Positions 7,483 to 14,362 of a stretch of DNA of 19,960 nucleotides are shown piece by piece. Source of the DNA: Lachnospiraceae bacterium. GTDB lineage: Bacteria; Bacillota; Clostridia; Lachnospirales; Lachnospiraceae. Within the stretch, counting starts at the first letter, position 1. Each line of letters opens with the position of its first letter. A program made the position numbers and the translations under genes. The stretch covers positions 1 through 19,960 of the forward strand of contig CAAFNG010000108.1 of NCBI GenBank assembly GCA_900764225.1. Reading direction: 5' to 3'. Under the pieces are notes generated by a model that saw only the letters and a program-made list of their open reading frames with translations, had not been told where the DNA came from and ran no database searches.

Positions 7483-8400
7483 ATGACGATCCGCCATCTC
7501 ACTGTTTTTGTCACAGTTGCCGAACAGGGCTCCATGAGTGCTGCCGCAAAGTTTCTCTATCTTTCCCAGCCAACTGTCAGTCAGGCTATTCGAGAGCTGG
7601 AAAAGCATTACAACGGACTTCTCTTCGAACGTCTTGGAAAAAAACTCTATCTCACAGACATGGGACGCCTACTGCTTCCTCATGCCTGTGAAATGCTCCG
7701 TCAGTTCGAACAGCTGGAAGAACTGATGCAAAACCAGGGACAGTCCTCCACTTTAAAACTCGGTTCCACTATTACTGTGGGAACCTGTCTGACACCGTCC
7801 ATCATTTTAAAATTACAGCAAAAACTTCCGGATCTCGATGTCTATTCCTTTGTGACCAATACCCGAGTTATTGAGCAAAAGCTTCTTTGTTCTGATCTGG
7901 ATGCCGCTGTTGTGGAAGGTGAGATTCATTCACCAGAACTTATCGTCATTCCGGTGATCGATGACTGTCTTGTTCTTGCTACCGGCAAAAAACATCCGTT
8001 TTATTCCAGAAATCGCATTCATGTCCAGGAACTGAACGGACAGAAATTCGCAGTCCGGGAATATGGCAGCGGCACCAGACAGCTTTTTGAGGACTATGCA
8101 CAGCGCCATGAGCTCAGTATCCGGACAGCCTGGGAGGCCAACAGTCCCCGCACTCTGCTGAACGCTGTTCTCTCCAACCAGATTCTTTCTGTAATGTCCA
8201 TACGACTTATGAACCATGAGATCCGTCATCATTCCGTCCAGGTCTTTCGAAACGAAGCGGGGGAATGGAACCGGAAATTCAAGCTTGTCTATCACAAGAA
8301 CAAATTCCTCACCCCTGCCATCTACGAACTGGAAAAAATCCTTCACAGCTATGAGCAGATGGAGCTTCCGGATAACATAGGTATCCTGACTCAGAGATGA
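7483..8400 (+). CDS. LysR-family transcriptional regulator
   Basis: This 305-residue protein has the standard LysR layout. A winged helix-turn-helix spans residues 1-65 (LTVFVTVAEQGSMSAAAKFL, LSQPTVSQAIRELE, then LFERLGKKLYLT). A linker helix follows, and from about residue 88 a periplasmic-binding-protein-like effector domain. The domain begins LKLGSTITVGTCLTP and includes a VREYGSGTRQLFED motif typical of CysL/CysB-like members. The ribosome binding site AAAGGA is 10 bases before the ATG. The divergent position next to the sulfite reductase suggests it activates that gene in response to a sulfur or nitrogen metabolite; the ligand cannot be read from sequence. Confidence 0.93.
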   Translation: MTIRHLTVFVTVAEQGSMSAAAKFLYLSQPTVSQAIRELEKHYNGLLFERLGKKLYLTDMGRLLLPHACEMLRQFEQLEELMQNQGQSSTLKLGSTITVGTCLTPSIILKLQQKLPDLDVYSFVTNTRVIEQKLLCSDLDAAVVEGEIHSPELIVIPVIDDCLVLATGKKHPFYSRNRIHVQELNGQKFAVREYGSGTRQLFEDYAQRHELSIRTAWEANSPRTLLNAVLSNQILSVMSIRLMNHEIRHHSVQVFRNEAGEWNRKFKLVYHKNKFLTPAIYELEKILHSYEQMELPDNIGILTQR

Positions 8401-8434
8401 AAAAACGGCCGCATTGCATATGCAGCCGTTTTTT
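8401..8434. terminator. Bidirectional terminator between lysR and the symporter gene
   Basis: AAAAACGGC (8401-8409) pairs with GCCGTTTTT (8425-8433), with T6 on plus and T5 on minus. The stem begins right after the lysR stop codon. It serves both convergent genes. Confidence 0.88.
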
Positions 8435-8477
8435 CTCTATCTCAGATCTGATATCTCTATCTGATCTGCCGGAATAT

Positions 8478-9776
8478 TTAATTGGATTCGTTAAATACTT
8501 TTTTGTCCAGCGCGCCGTTCTGGTGGGCAACGATCGTTGTGCAGACAGCATCACCGGTAATGTTGACAGCAGTTCTTGTCATATCCAGGATACGGTCGAT
8601 ACCCATAATAAGACCGATCGCCTCAACCGGAAGTCCAACTGAATTAAATACCATGGTCAGAGTAACAAGTCCGACACTTGGTACACCTGCTGTTCCTACA
8701 GAAGCAAGTGTTGCGGTTCCGATAACTGTCACATAATCCATAGGACTTAAATGAATTCCAAATGCCTGTGCTGCAAACACAACGGCAACACCCTGCATGA
8801 TGGAAGTACCATCCATGTTGATCGTTGCTCCCAGCGGAATTGTGAAGGAGGAAATCTTTTTGGAAACTCCCACCTTCTTGGACAGAGTATCAATGGACAT
8901 CGGAATGGTCGCATTGGAGGTTGCTGTTGAGAAGGCAAACGCCATAACCGGGAAAAATTTCTTGATAAATTTAACCGGGTTCAGTCCTGTAAATATCTTA
9001 AGCAGGATCTGGTATACACCGAAGCACTGGATACCAAGAGCCAGAAGGACACCGAGCATATACTTCGCCAGCGGAATAAACGCGCTGAAACCAATGTTCG
9101 CAAAGGTTCTGCTGATCAGGCAGAATACACCGATCGGAGCAAGGCTCATGATCATCATGGTCATTTCCATCATAATGTCATTAAACTGGCTGAAGAAATT
9201 GGCAACAGTCTCTGCGCGCTCTCCCATCTTCGCCAGAATCACACCTACGATCAGTGCAAATACAATAACCTGAAGCATGGTTCCGCTTGCCAGGGAATTG
9301 ATCGGGTTATCCGGAATGATATTGAGAATGGTATCTGTCAGGGAGGTCGCCTCCATGGTCTCCACAGATGTCGCAGAAGACTGGATTGAGCTCATGTCAA
9401 GTCCCACACCTGGATTAATAAGATTACCGACTGTCAAGGCAACAGAAACAGCCAGTGCTGTAGTTGCCAGATAAAATACCAGGGTTCTCACACCTACGGT
9501 TCCAAGCTTCTTGGTATCTCCGATGGCCATGCTTCCACAGATCAGGGAACAGAACACCAGCGGTACTACCAGCATTTTCATCAGACGGATGAAGCCCTGT
9601 CCTACAACATAGAGAACACCTTCTACGATAACATCCTTCTTAAAGCTGCTGTCCGGTACAAGATAGCAGAGTATGATACCCATAACTGCACCGGCAAGCA
9701 GTGCAATGAATATTTTCGTCGTGAGACCCAGCTTTTTTTTCTGCTGCGTTTTCTCTTTTACGTTTTTATCTTTCAT
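8478..9776 (-). CDS. Dicarboxylate/amino-acid:cation symporter (DAACS family)
   Basis: This 432-residue membrane transporter of the GltP/DctA/GltPh type has a basic cytoplasmic N-terminus (KDKNVKEKTQQKKK). The transport core is intact: the GATINMDGT unwound helix 7 motif, the re-entrant loop GTAGVPSVG, and helix 8 DRILDMTRTAVNITGD. The last supplies Asp and Arg equivalent to GltPh D394/R397 plus Na+-site Asn/Asp (N401/D405). The helix 8 Arg indicates an acidic substrate such as glutamate, aspartate or a C4 dicarboxylate, not Ser/Thr. I set the start at ATG 9776 because GGAGG is 6 bases upstream; it begins one base after the rmlD-like stop, so the two genes are coupled. Confidence 0.93.
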   Translation of the reverse strand: MKDKNVKEKTQQKKKLGLTTKIFIALLAGAVMGIILCYLVPDSSFKKDVIVEGVLYVVGQGFIRLMKMLVVPLVFCSLICGSMAIGDTKKLGTVGVRTLVFYLATTALAVSVALTVGNLINPGVGLDMSSIQSSATSVETMEATSLTDTILNIIPDNPINSLASGTMLQVIVFALIVGVILAKMGERAETVANFFSQFNDIMMEMTMMIMSLAPIGVFCLISRTFANIGFSAFIPLAKYMLGVLLALGIQCFGVYQILLKIFTGLNPVKFIKKFFPVMAFAFSTATSNATIPMSIDTLSKKVGVSKKISSFTIPLGATINMDGTSIMQGVAVVFAAQAFGIHLSPMDYVTVIGTATLASVGTAGVPSVGLVTLTMVFNSVGLPVEAIGLIMGIDRILDMTRTAVNITGDAVCTTIVAHQNGALDKKVFNESN

Positions 9777-9777
9777 C

Positions 9778-10629
9778 TTATTCCTCCGTTCTCTCATCCA
9801 TGTATTCTTTCAGTGATTCCTTCCAGTCCGGCATATCGTACACTTCGATAATACGGAGAATAAAATTGTCGAGAACTGCATATGGAGGTCTTACGGAAGA
9901 AAGATCGGACTGCTCTGTTGGAACGGATTTCAGCTCAATATGCTTTCCTGCAAGCCTTAAGATCTCTGTGGCAAATTCATAACGGTTGCACACCCCGCTG
10001 CAGGTCACATGGTAGGTTCCGTACTCATTGGTTCCGATAAGATACAGGATCATTCTTGCAAGATCCTTCGCACTTGTTGGTGAACCAAACTGATCTGATG
10101 CAACAGAAAGTGCCTGGCCTTTTTTTGCAGCATCCAGTACACGGTTTACGAAATTATGACCGTTTCTTCCGTATACCCAGTTGCTTCGGATAACAAAATG
10201 CTTGTGTGTAAATTCCTTTACGTAGTTCTCTCCTGCTCTCTTGGAACGTCCGTAGACAGTCAGCGGATTGGTATCGTCAAATTCTGTGTACGGTTTCTTA
10301 CTCTTTCCGTCAAAGACATCGTCTGTGGAAAGCTGAACGATCTTAGCGCCGCATTTTCTTGCCACAATACTTAAGTTTCTCGCGCCAAGTGCATTCACAC
10401 GGTAGGCATGCTCCGGATTCTTTTCACATTCATCAGTATCTGTGATACCAGTACAGTTAATGATCACATCCGGACGGTTTACAGACCCAAAATTGAGTAC
10501 TTCATCTGTATCTGTTACATCCAGTTCATCAAAATCCGTATTCAGTGTCTCGATCTGCATGGGATCCAGAATATCATTCAGTGCCTGTCCAATCTGTCCG
10601 TTGGCACCTGCGATCCATACTTTTAACAT
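9778..10629 (-). CDS. dTDP-4-dehydrorhamnose reductase-like protein (RmlD/RfbD family)
   Basis: This 283-residue extended short-chain dehydrogenase has the usual length for RmlD, which reduces dTDP-4-keto-rhamnose to dTDP-rhamnose with NAD(P)H. Visible features are the nucleotide-binding GANGQIG (residues 8-14), NCTGITDTDECE, the catalytic Y126-GRS-K130, the substrate region VIRSNWVYG, and FGSPTSAKDLA. STDDVFDG at 101-108 replaces the usual STDYVFDG, a Tyr-to-Asp change close to the active site. No rmlA, rmlB or rmlC is present, and the partner gene is a symporter, so rhamnose synthesis is unproven; it could reduce another sugar nucleotide. The start ATG at 10629 has GGGAGG upstream. Confidence 0.85.
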   Translation of the reverse strand: MLKVWIAGANGQIGQALNDILDPMQIETLNTDFDELDVTDTDEVLNFGSVNRPDVIINCTGITDTDECEKNPEHAYRVNALGARNLSIVARKCGAKIVQLSTDDVFDGKSKKPYTEFDDTNPLTVYGRSKRAGENYVKEFTHKHFVIRSNWVYGRNGHNFVNRVLDAAKKGQALSVASDQFGSPTSAKDLARMILYLIGTNEYGTYHVTCSGVCNRYEFATEILRLAGKHIELKSVPTEQSDLSSVRPPYAVLDNFILRIIEVYDMPDWKESLKEYMDERTEE

Positions 10630-10666
10630 GTTTTTACCTCCCTGTTGTATGATATGATGTGTATGT

Positions 10667-10698
10667 AAAAAAGGCATTGATTTAGATCAAAATCAATG
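10667..10698 (-). terminator. Terminator-like hairpin in the rmlD leader (possible attenuator)
   Basis: On the minus strand a perfect 9-bp stem CATTGATTT/AAATCAATG with a 6-base loop is followed by CC and T6. It lies between the predicted rmlD promoter and its ribosome binding site, with no gene ahead of it on that strand. It would stop leader transcripts instead of closing an operon. The stem is AT-rich, so efficiency may be modest. Confidence 0.5.
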
Positions 10699-10724
10699 TC
10701 TCTTCAACCTATATACTGTTTTAT

Positions 10725-10753
10725 ATTTTATCAGTCTCAAAAAACGCTGTCAA
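10725..10753 (-). promoter_or_regulatory. Sigma-A promoter of the rmlD-symporter operon
   Basis: On the minus strand, consensus TTGACA (10753-10748), 17 bases, TAAAAT (10730-10725). The start is near 10718, giving a leader of about 90 bases that contains the attenuator-like hairpin. It is back to back with the queT promoter. Confidence 0.8.
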
Positions 10754-10765
10754 GAAAAAAGCCTG

Positions 10766-10794
10766 TTGCATTTTATACGCTCTTATGCTATACT
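10766..10794 (+). promoter_or_regulatory. Sigma-A promoter of queT
   Basis: TTGCAT (10766-10771), 17 bases, TATACT (10789-10794). The start is predicted at about 10801, which puts the structured leader at the very 5' end of the mRNA. Confidence 0.75.
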
Positions 10795-10800
10795 CACTAC

Positions 10801-10909
10801 CGTTGCAAAGCCCACAAAAACAAGGTCGTACAGGGCTTATCAGGCGGTCACCGCCTATAAATGTGCCGAGTGTTCGTGACCTTCCACTCGTAAAACAAAA
10901 CTAAAGGAG
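10801..10909 (+). ncRNA. Structured queT leader, candidate preQ1-type riboswitch
   Basis: Three stems are visible: AAGCCC/GGGCTT (10808-10813 with 10833-10838), AGGCGG/CCGCCT (10842-10847 with 10851-10856) and CGAGTG/CACTCG (10867-10872 with 10885-10890). The first loop holds AAGGTC (10822-10827), which is complementary to GACCTT (10878-10883) in the third loop. CCTT of the third loop can also pair with AAGG (10904-10907) of the ribosome binding site. An A-rich tail, AAAACAAAACTAAAGGAG, resembles the tail of preQ1-I riboswitches. Its position before a queuosine-precursor transporter fits preQ1 sensing with translational control. The class is uncertain, since the third loop does not match the preQ1-I consensus as I know it. 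Confidence 0.6.
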
Positions 10910-10919
10910 AAAAAAGAAT

Positions 10920-11417
10920 ATGAAAAACAAGGGTACACTTTTTCTGGCGCAGGGAGCTGTTATCGCAGCGATCTACGTTGTCCTGACTCTGGTGTTCGCA
11001 CCACTTAGCTTCGGCGAGGTTCAGATCCGGTTTTCCGAGGCACTTACTGTACTTCCGTTCTTCACACCGGCTGCTATTCCCGGATTATTTGTCGGATGTC
11101 TCATTGCCAATATTCTCGGAGGAGCCATTCCGGTCGATATTATCTTCGGAAGCATTGCCACACTGATCGGAGCCGTTTTTACCTGGAAGCTTCGTAATGT
11201 GAGCAAATGGACAGCACCGGTTCCACCGATCGTCGCCAACATCGTGATCGTTCCGTTTGTGCTTCGTTACGGATACGGTATCAATCTTCCGATTCCGTTC
11301 ATGATGCTCACAGTAGGCGCCGGCGAGGTTGTTTCTGCCGGAGTGATCGGTATGATCCTTCTTGGAGCACTTTCCAAATACAAAAATGTACTTTTTCATA
11401 AAAAAGCAGCCATCTGA
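10920..11417 (+). CDS. queT: Queuosine precursor transporter QueT (ECF S component)
   Basis: This 165-residue hydrophobic protein has about five to six membrane segments. It matches QueT (COG4708): APLSFGEVQIRFSEALTVLP, then FFTPAAIPGLFVGCLIAN, and VGAGEVVSAGVIGM near the end. QueT is the substrate-binding S component that, with the shared ECF energising module encoded elsewhere, imports a queuosine precursor such as preQ1 or queuine. The ribosome binding site AAAGGAG ends 10 bases before ATG and is part of the putative riboswitch. The gene is a single-gene transcription unit closed by a strong terminator. Confidence 0.92.
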   Translation: MKNKGTLFLAQGAVIAAIYVVLTLVFAPLSFGEVQIRFSEALTVLPFFTPAAIPGLFVGCLIANILGGAIPVDIIFGSIATLIGAVFTWKLRNVSKWTAPVPPIVANIVIVPFVLRYGYGINLPIPFMMLTVGAGEVVSAGVIGMILLGALSKYKNVLFHKKAAI

Positions 11418-11434
11418 TCGATCTGCTTTTAAGT

Positions 11435-11482
11435 AAAAAGGAGCCATGAGAGAATTTTATATTTTTCTCATGGCTCCTTTTT
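11435..11482. terminator. Strong bidirectional terminator between queT and sigF
   Basis: GGAGCCATGAGA (11440-11451) pairs perfectly with TCTCATGGCTCC (11466-11477), flanked by A5 and T5. It overlaps the first bases of the sigF stop codon (11481-11483). It closes both convergent units. Confidence 0.92.
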
Positions 11483-12203
11483 ATCCTTTCTGCACAGACG
11501 CTTTCAGTCTTTTCAGTATTCTCTTTTCCATTCTGGACACCTGCACCTGCGAAATTCCAAACTCTCTCGCAATCTCCGTCTGTGTCACTTCCTGAAAATA
11601 GCGCATATAGATCAGCTTCCGCTCTTTCGCGTCCAGCTCTCCCAGTATCTCCTCCAGAAAAATCCGGTTTAGTGCTTTTTCCTGCCTGTTTTCCTTCTCC
11701 GGCAGCTTGTCCATAAGAGAAATTTCCGTTCCTTCTCCCTGATAGATCGTCTTATGAAGAGATTCCACCTCCGCACCCGATTCCATGGTCATCACCAGTT
11801 CTTCCACCGAAATTCCCATCTCAGCTGCCAGCTCTTCCACAGTCGGCTCCCGCTCCAGTCTTCTTGTAAGCGCTTCTCTCACCTGATAAACCCTGTAATG
11901 ATTCTCTTTCAGTGACCGGCTTACCTTCAGTATTCCGTCATCCCTGAGATAACGTTTGATCTCTCCGATGATCATGGGAACTGCATAGGTTGAAAACTTT
12001 ACATCATAAGACATATCAAACTTATCTACTGCCTTCAGAAGCCCGATGCTTCCAATCTGAAAAAGATCCTCCATCTCCACGCCTCTTCCCAGAAATCGCC
12101 GGGCTACACTGTATATCAGTCCTGTATTTTCTTCAAACAAAATATCTCTTGCCGCTTTATCCCCCTGGTGTGCACGCCCGATGAGGGCAAGCGTATGATC
12201 CAT
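11481..12203 (-). CDS. sigF: RNA polymerase sporulation sigma factor F
   Basis: This 240-residue sigma-70 factor with regions 2, 3 and 4 directs early forespore transcription. Region 2 covers roughly residues 24-93 (NTGLIYSVARRF, EDLFQIGSIGLLKAVDKFD, FSTYAVPMIIGEIKRYLRDD), region 3 roughly 100-160, and region 4 roughly 184-236 with the helix-turn-helix VTQTEIAREFGISQVQVSRM. Sigma-G is very similar. The assignment to sigma-F follows from its position directly behind spoIIAA and spoIIAB. The start ATG has AGGAGG five bases upstream, and the gap to spoIIAB is 2 bases. Activity is held by SpoIIAB until released by SpoIIAA. Confidence 0.95.
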   Translation of the reverse strand: MDHTLALIGRAHQGDKAARDILFEENTGLIYSVARRFLGRGVEMEDLFQIGSIGLLKAVDKFDMSYDVKFSTYAVPMIIGEIKRYLRDDGILKVSRSLKENHYRVYQVREALTRRLEREPTVEELAAEMGISVEELVMTMESGAEVESLHKTIYQGEGTEISLMDKLPEKENRQEKALNRIFLEEILGELDAKERKLIYMRYFQEVTQTEIAREFGISQVQVSRMEKRILKRLKASVQKG

Positions 12204-12205
12204 TT

Positions 12206-12634
12206 TTACCTCCTGATGATCTTTTGCATGTGCACAGTGGTTCCCTTTCCAACCTCCGATTCTACAGAGATCTCATCCATAAAAGCTTCCATAAAAGTGA
12301 AGCCCATGCCGGAACGGTCCTTGTCCGGTTTCGTTGTAAACAATGGTTCCATAGCTTTTTTTACATCCGGTATCCCGACTCCATGATCCTTCACATCCAC
12401 CATAAGTTCATGTCCCTTAAGACGGCATTCTACCAGGATCTTATGTATCTCCCCTTTATAAGCATGAATAATACAGTTTGTCACAGCCTCGGAAACTGCT
12501 GTCTTCAGATCGGAAACTTCCTCCAGGGTCGGATTCAGCTGTGTACAAAAGGATGCAACTGCCACCCTTGCCAGCGCTTCATTTGCCGGTCTACTGTCAA
12601 AAATGATTGTCATTTCATTTGTATTTTCCATCAT
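12206..12634 (-). CDS. spoIIAB: Anti-sigma-F factor, serine kinase SpoIIAB
   Basis: This 142-residue GHKL ATPase/kinase binds sigma-F with ATP and phosphorylates SpoIIAA. The N box is SEAVTNCIIHAYKG (E49, N53), the G1 box is DHGVGIP (D83-G87), and the G2 region is FTTKPDKDRSGMGF (to about residue 112). The length matches the family (about 146). The start overlaps the spoIIAA stop as ATGA with GGGAGGG upstream; a second ATG follows immediately at 12631 and could also be used. Confidence 0.96.
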   Translation of the reverse strand: MMENTNEMTIIFDSRPANEALARVAVASFCTQLNPTLEEVSDLKTAVSEAVTNCIIHAYKGEIHKILVECRLKGHELMVDVKDHGVGIPDVKKAMEPLFTTKPDKDRSGMGFTFMEAFMDEISVESEVGKGTTVHMQKIIRR

Positions 12635-12975
12635 AAATTCCCTCCCTGCTCTATTGTCGGATCTTCTTTTTCAACGATCTCTATATATCTGCTGATTCCG
12701 GAGATCCGCAAAAGCTTTGTGATATGGCTGTTCGCATGAATGATCTGTATACATCTGCTTCTCATTCCCAGTGCCCGGTATCGGCCCATCAGCAATCCAA
12801 TCCCGGAACTGTCCATAAAAACGGTCTTTGAAAAGTCAAAAACCATATTTTTTATATATTTATGTCCAATAATACGGTCTGATTCTCTTCGAATGTTATC
12901 CGAGACTGGATGATCCAGTTCCTCCGGCAGACGAACTGTAAGTACCGTTCCTGATACTTCAAATACTGATTCCAT
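12631..12975 (-). CDS. spoIIAA: Anti-anti-sigma factor SpoIIAA
   Basis: This 114-residue STAS-domain protein, dephosphorylated by SpoIIE, displaces sigma-F from SpoIIAB. The phosphorylation site is in FMDSSGIGLLMGRY; by alignment with Bacillus Ser58 the target is S56. LPEELDHPVSD near the N-terminus is also typical. I set the start at ATG 12975 because GGGGG lies 9 bases upstream and the length fits the family (117). The reading frame stays open upstream to 13080, but that extension has no family similarity. It is the first gene of the spoIIA operon. Confidence 0.94.
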   Translation of the reverse strand: MESVFEVSGTVLTVRLPEELDHPVSDNIRRESDRIIGHKYIKNMVFDFSKTVFMDSSGIGLLMGRYRALGMRSRCIQIIHANSHITKLLRISGISRYIEIVEKEDPTIEQGGNL

Positions 12976-13028
12976 TATAGCATTCCCCCTGCTTTTTATT
13001 TTTATACAACAGTTCCGGTATTTTCGCA

Positions 13029-13059
13029 TAAAAAAAGAAGAATGTGCAAAAACACATTC
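13029..13059 (-). terminator. Terminator behind the zinc-ribbon-TPR gene
   Basis: On the minus strand GAATGTG (13059-13053) pairs with CACATTC (13046-13040) across a T5G loop, followed by TTCTTTTTTT. It separates the folC operon from spoIIA. Confidence 0.75.
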
Positions 13060-13084
13060 CCCTTCTCCGAGGTTCTTCACCTGT
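13056..13084 (-). promoter_or_regulatory. Candidate sigma-H-like promoter of spoIIA
   Basis: On the minus strand, ACAGGTGAA (13084-13076), 13 bases, GGGGAAT (13062-13056). This compares with the sigma-H pattern RNAGGAWWW and RNNGAAT; the -10 fits, the -35 has two mismatches and the spacer is slightly long. The -10 overlaps the upstream terminator stem. In Bacillus spoIIA depends on sigma-H. Confidence 0.35.
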
Positions 13085-13095
13085 ATTTCATGTAT

Positions 13096-14352
13096 TTATT
13101 CCTCTGTATAACCATCACCGGAATCCTCCGATGCGGTCTGATCAGTTCCATCTGAACTGCTGTCCGCTCCGGATGAAGCACTCTGCGCCGCCGTACTCTC
13201 TGACGAGGAATCTGTGATTCCCGTTACGCCGGTTCTTTCACTGATCGTATTGTAAATACCTTTTGCAGAATCCGAAAGAGTATCCACATATACATTCTGC
13301 AGCTGTACTGCTGCCGTATCAAGGTCTTCCTGCTGCATAGCAGTGTAAGCCGCAAACAAAGCCTCATAACTCTGACTTCGCTTCTTCTCTTCCTCAATCT
13401 GCTTCGCCTGTGCGTCTGCAGTATCACTGGACTGCTCAGCCTCTCCCTGAGCTTTACTTAGCGCCACACCCTGACTGGAAAGCGACTCACTGTACTGTAC
13501 AATCTGTTCATTCGCCTGCCTGTAAACCTCCTGTTTCACAGCTGGCAGAACAAGCAGCCAGAATGCCGCTGCACCTGCTACAAAACCAACCATCACGGTA
13601 AAGAACAGAGAAATCTTTGACCGTTCCTTATAAGTTGACGGTCTTACCGTGATCTCACCGGAAATATTATCGCTTTCCTTCGCATTGCTCTTTAAAAGAG
13701 ATTTTCTCCTGTTTTCCATCTTCGTGGTAACACCGGTCTGCTCATCCACTTCCCGGAGAAAACGCAGCGTCGTGGTATTGGTCTTGTCGATCCTTGCCGC
13801 CTTTCGAAGAGTTCTTCTTGCCTTGTTCCATTCCTGATTTTTCATCTGTATCAGTGCAAGAAGATGATATCCCTTGATCAGCTTCGGATTCTGAGCCAGG
13901 ATCTTCTTCAGACGGATAGCCGCCATATCCTCATGTCCTTCCCTGCACATAGCCAGGGCATTGTTATATTTCTTAATGCTTTCATTGATCGTTTCCAGTT
14001 TATTCTGGTTTGCCTGAAGCTTCGCAATATATTCAGAAGCCAGATTCCTGTTCTTCTGGATATTCTTACTGATGACCCATTCACTCAGCGCAGCAACCAC
14101 CTCACCAGTCTCAAAATAGACAAGGCCCAGGAGATTTCTTGCACGGATGTTTCGTTTGTCATAGGCAAGACTCTGCTTCAGACAGCTGATCGCACCCGAC
14201 AGATCACGGATGCTGGCTTTTTCCAGACCCTGATTGTAATAGAGCTTGGAAAGATAGTCAACTTTTTTCTGGATCAGCACATTGGCTCCGCAATGCGGAC
14301 AGTAATCCAGATCTGTATCTGTCAGGAACGCTCCACAATTTATGCAGTTCAT
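13096..14352 (-). CDS. Zinc-ribbon, TPR, single-pass membrane protein of unknown function
   Basis: This 418-residue protein opens with a zinc ribbon (C3-x2-C6 and C18-x2-C21). TPR-like helical repeats follow at roughly residues 33-100 (ASIRDLSGAISCLKQSLAYD, ARNLLGLVYFETGE) and 125-205 (AIRLKKILAQNPKLIKGYHL). One membrane segment spans about 248-272, then a probable coiled coil about 275-330. A further TPR-like helix pair lies at 330-370, before a Ser/Asp/Thr/Glu-rich tail. The basic stretch before the membrane segment suggests an inside N-terminus and an outside tail. It lies 10 bases behind the 50-residue gene, with AAGGAG upstream. I do not recognise a named family; the layout suggests a scaffold for membrane or envelope complexes. 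Confidence 0.85.
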   Translation of the reverse strand: MNCINCGAFLTDTDLDYCPHCGANVLIQKKVDYLSKLYYNQGLEKASIRDLSGAISCLKQSLAYDKRNIRARNLLGLVYFETGEVVAALSEWVISKNIQKNRNLASEYIAKLQANQNKLETINESIKKYNNALAMCREGHEDMAAIRLKKILAQNPKLIKGYHLLALIQMKNQEWNKARRTLRKAARIDKTNTTTLRFLREVDEQTGVTTKMENRRKSLLKSNAKESDNISGEITVRPSTYKERSKISLFFTVMVGFVAGAAAFWLLVLPAVKQEVYRQANEQIVQYSESLSSQGVALSKAQGEAEQSSDTADAQAKQIEEEKKRSQSYEALFAAYTAMQQEDLDTAAVQLQNVYVDTLSDSAKGIYNTISERTGVTGITDSSSESTAAQSASSGADSSSDGTDQTASEDSGDGYTEE

Positions 14353-14362
14353 CCATTTCTCC

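Noticed and set aside
8435..8468. Two near-copies of CTCTATCTCAGATCTG / CTCTATCTGATCTG between the lysR terminator and the symporter stop
   Set aside because: Only two short, imperfect copies with no other structure; likely chance or a small local duplication.
10861..10893. Tiny ORF of 10 codons (ATG to TAA) inside the queT leader
   Set aside because: It has no usable ribosome binding site (the purine-rich AGGCGG is buried in a hairpin) and its bases are explained by the third stem-loop.
12976..13080. In-frame N-terminal extension of spoIIAA
   Set aside because: It has no family similarity and overlaps the terminator, and the strong ribosome binding site is at the inner ATG.
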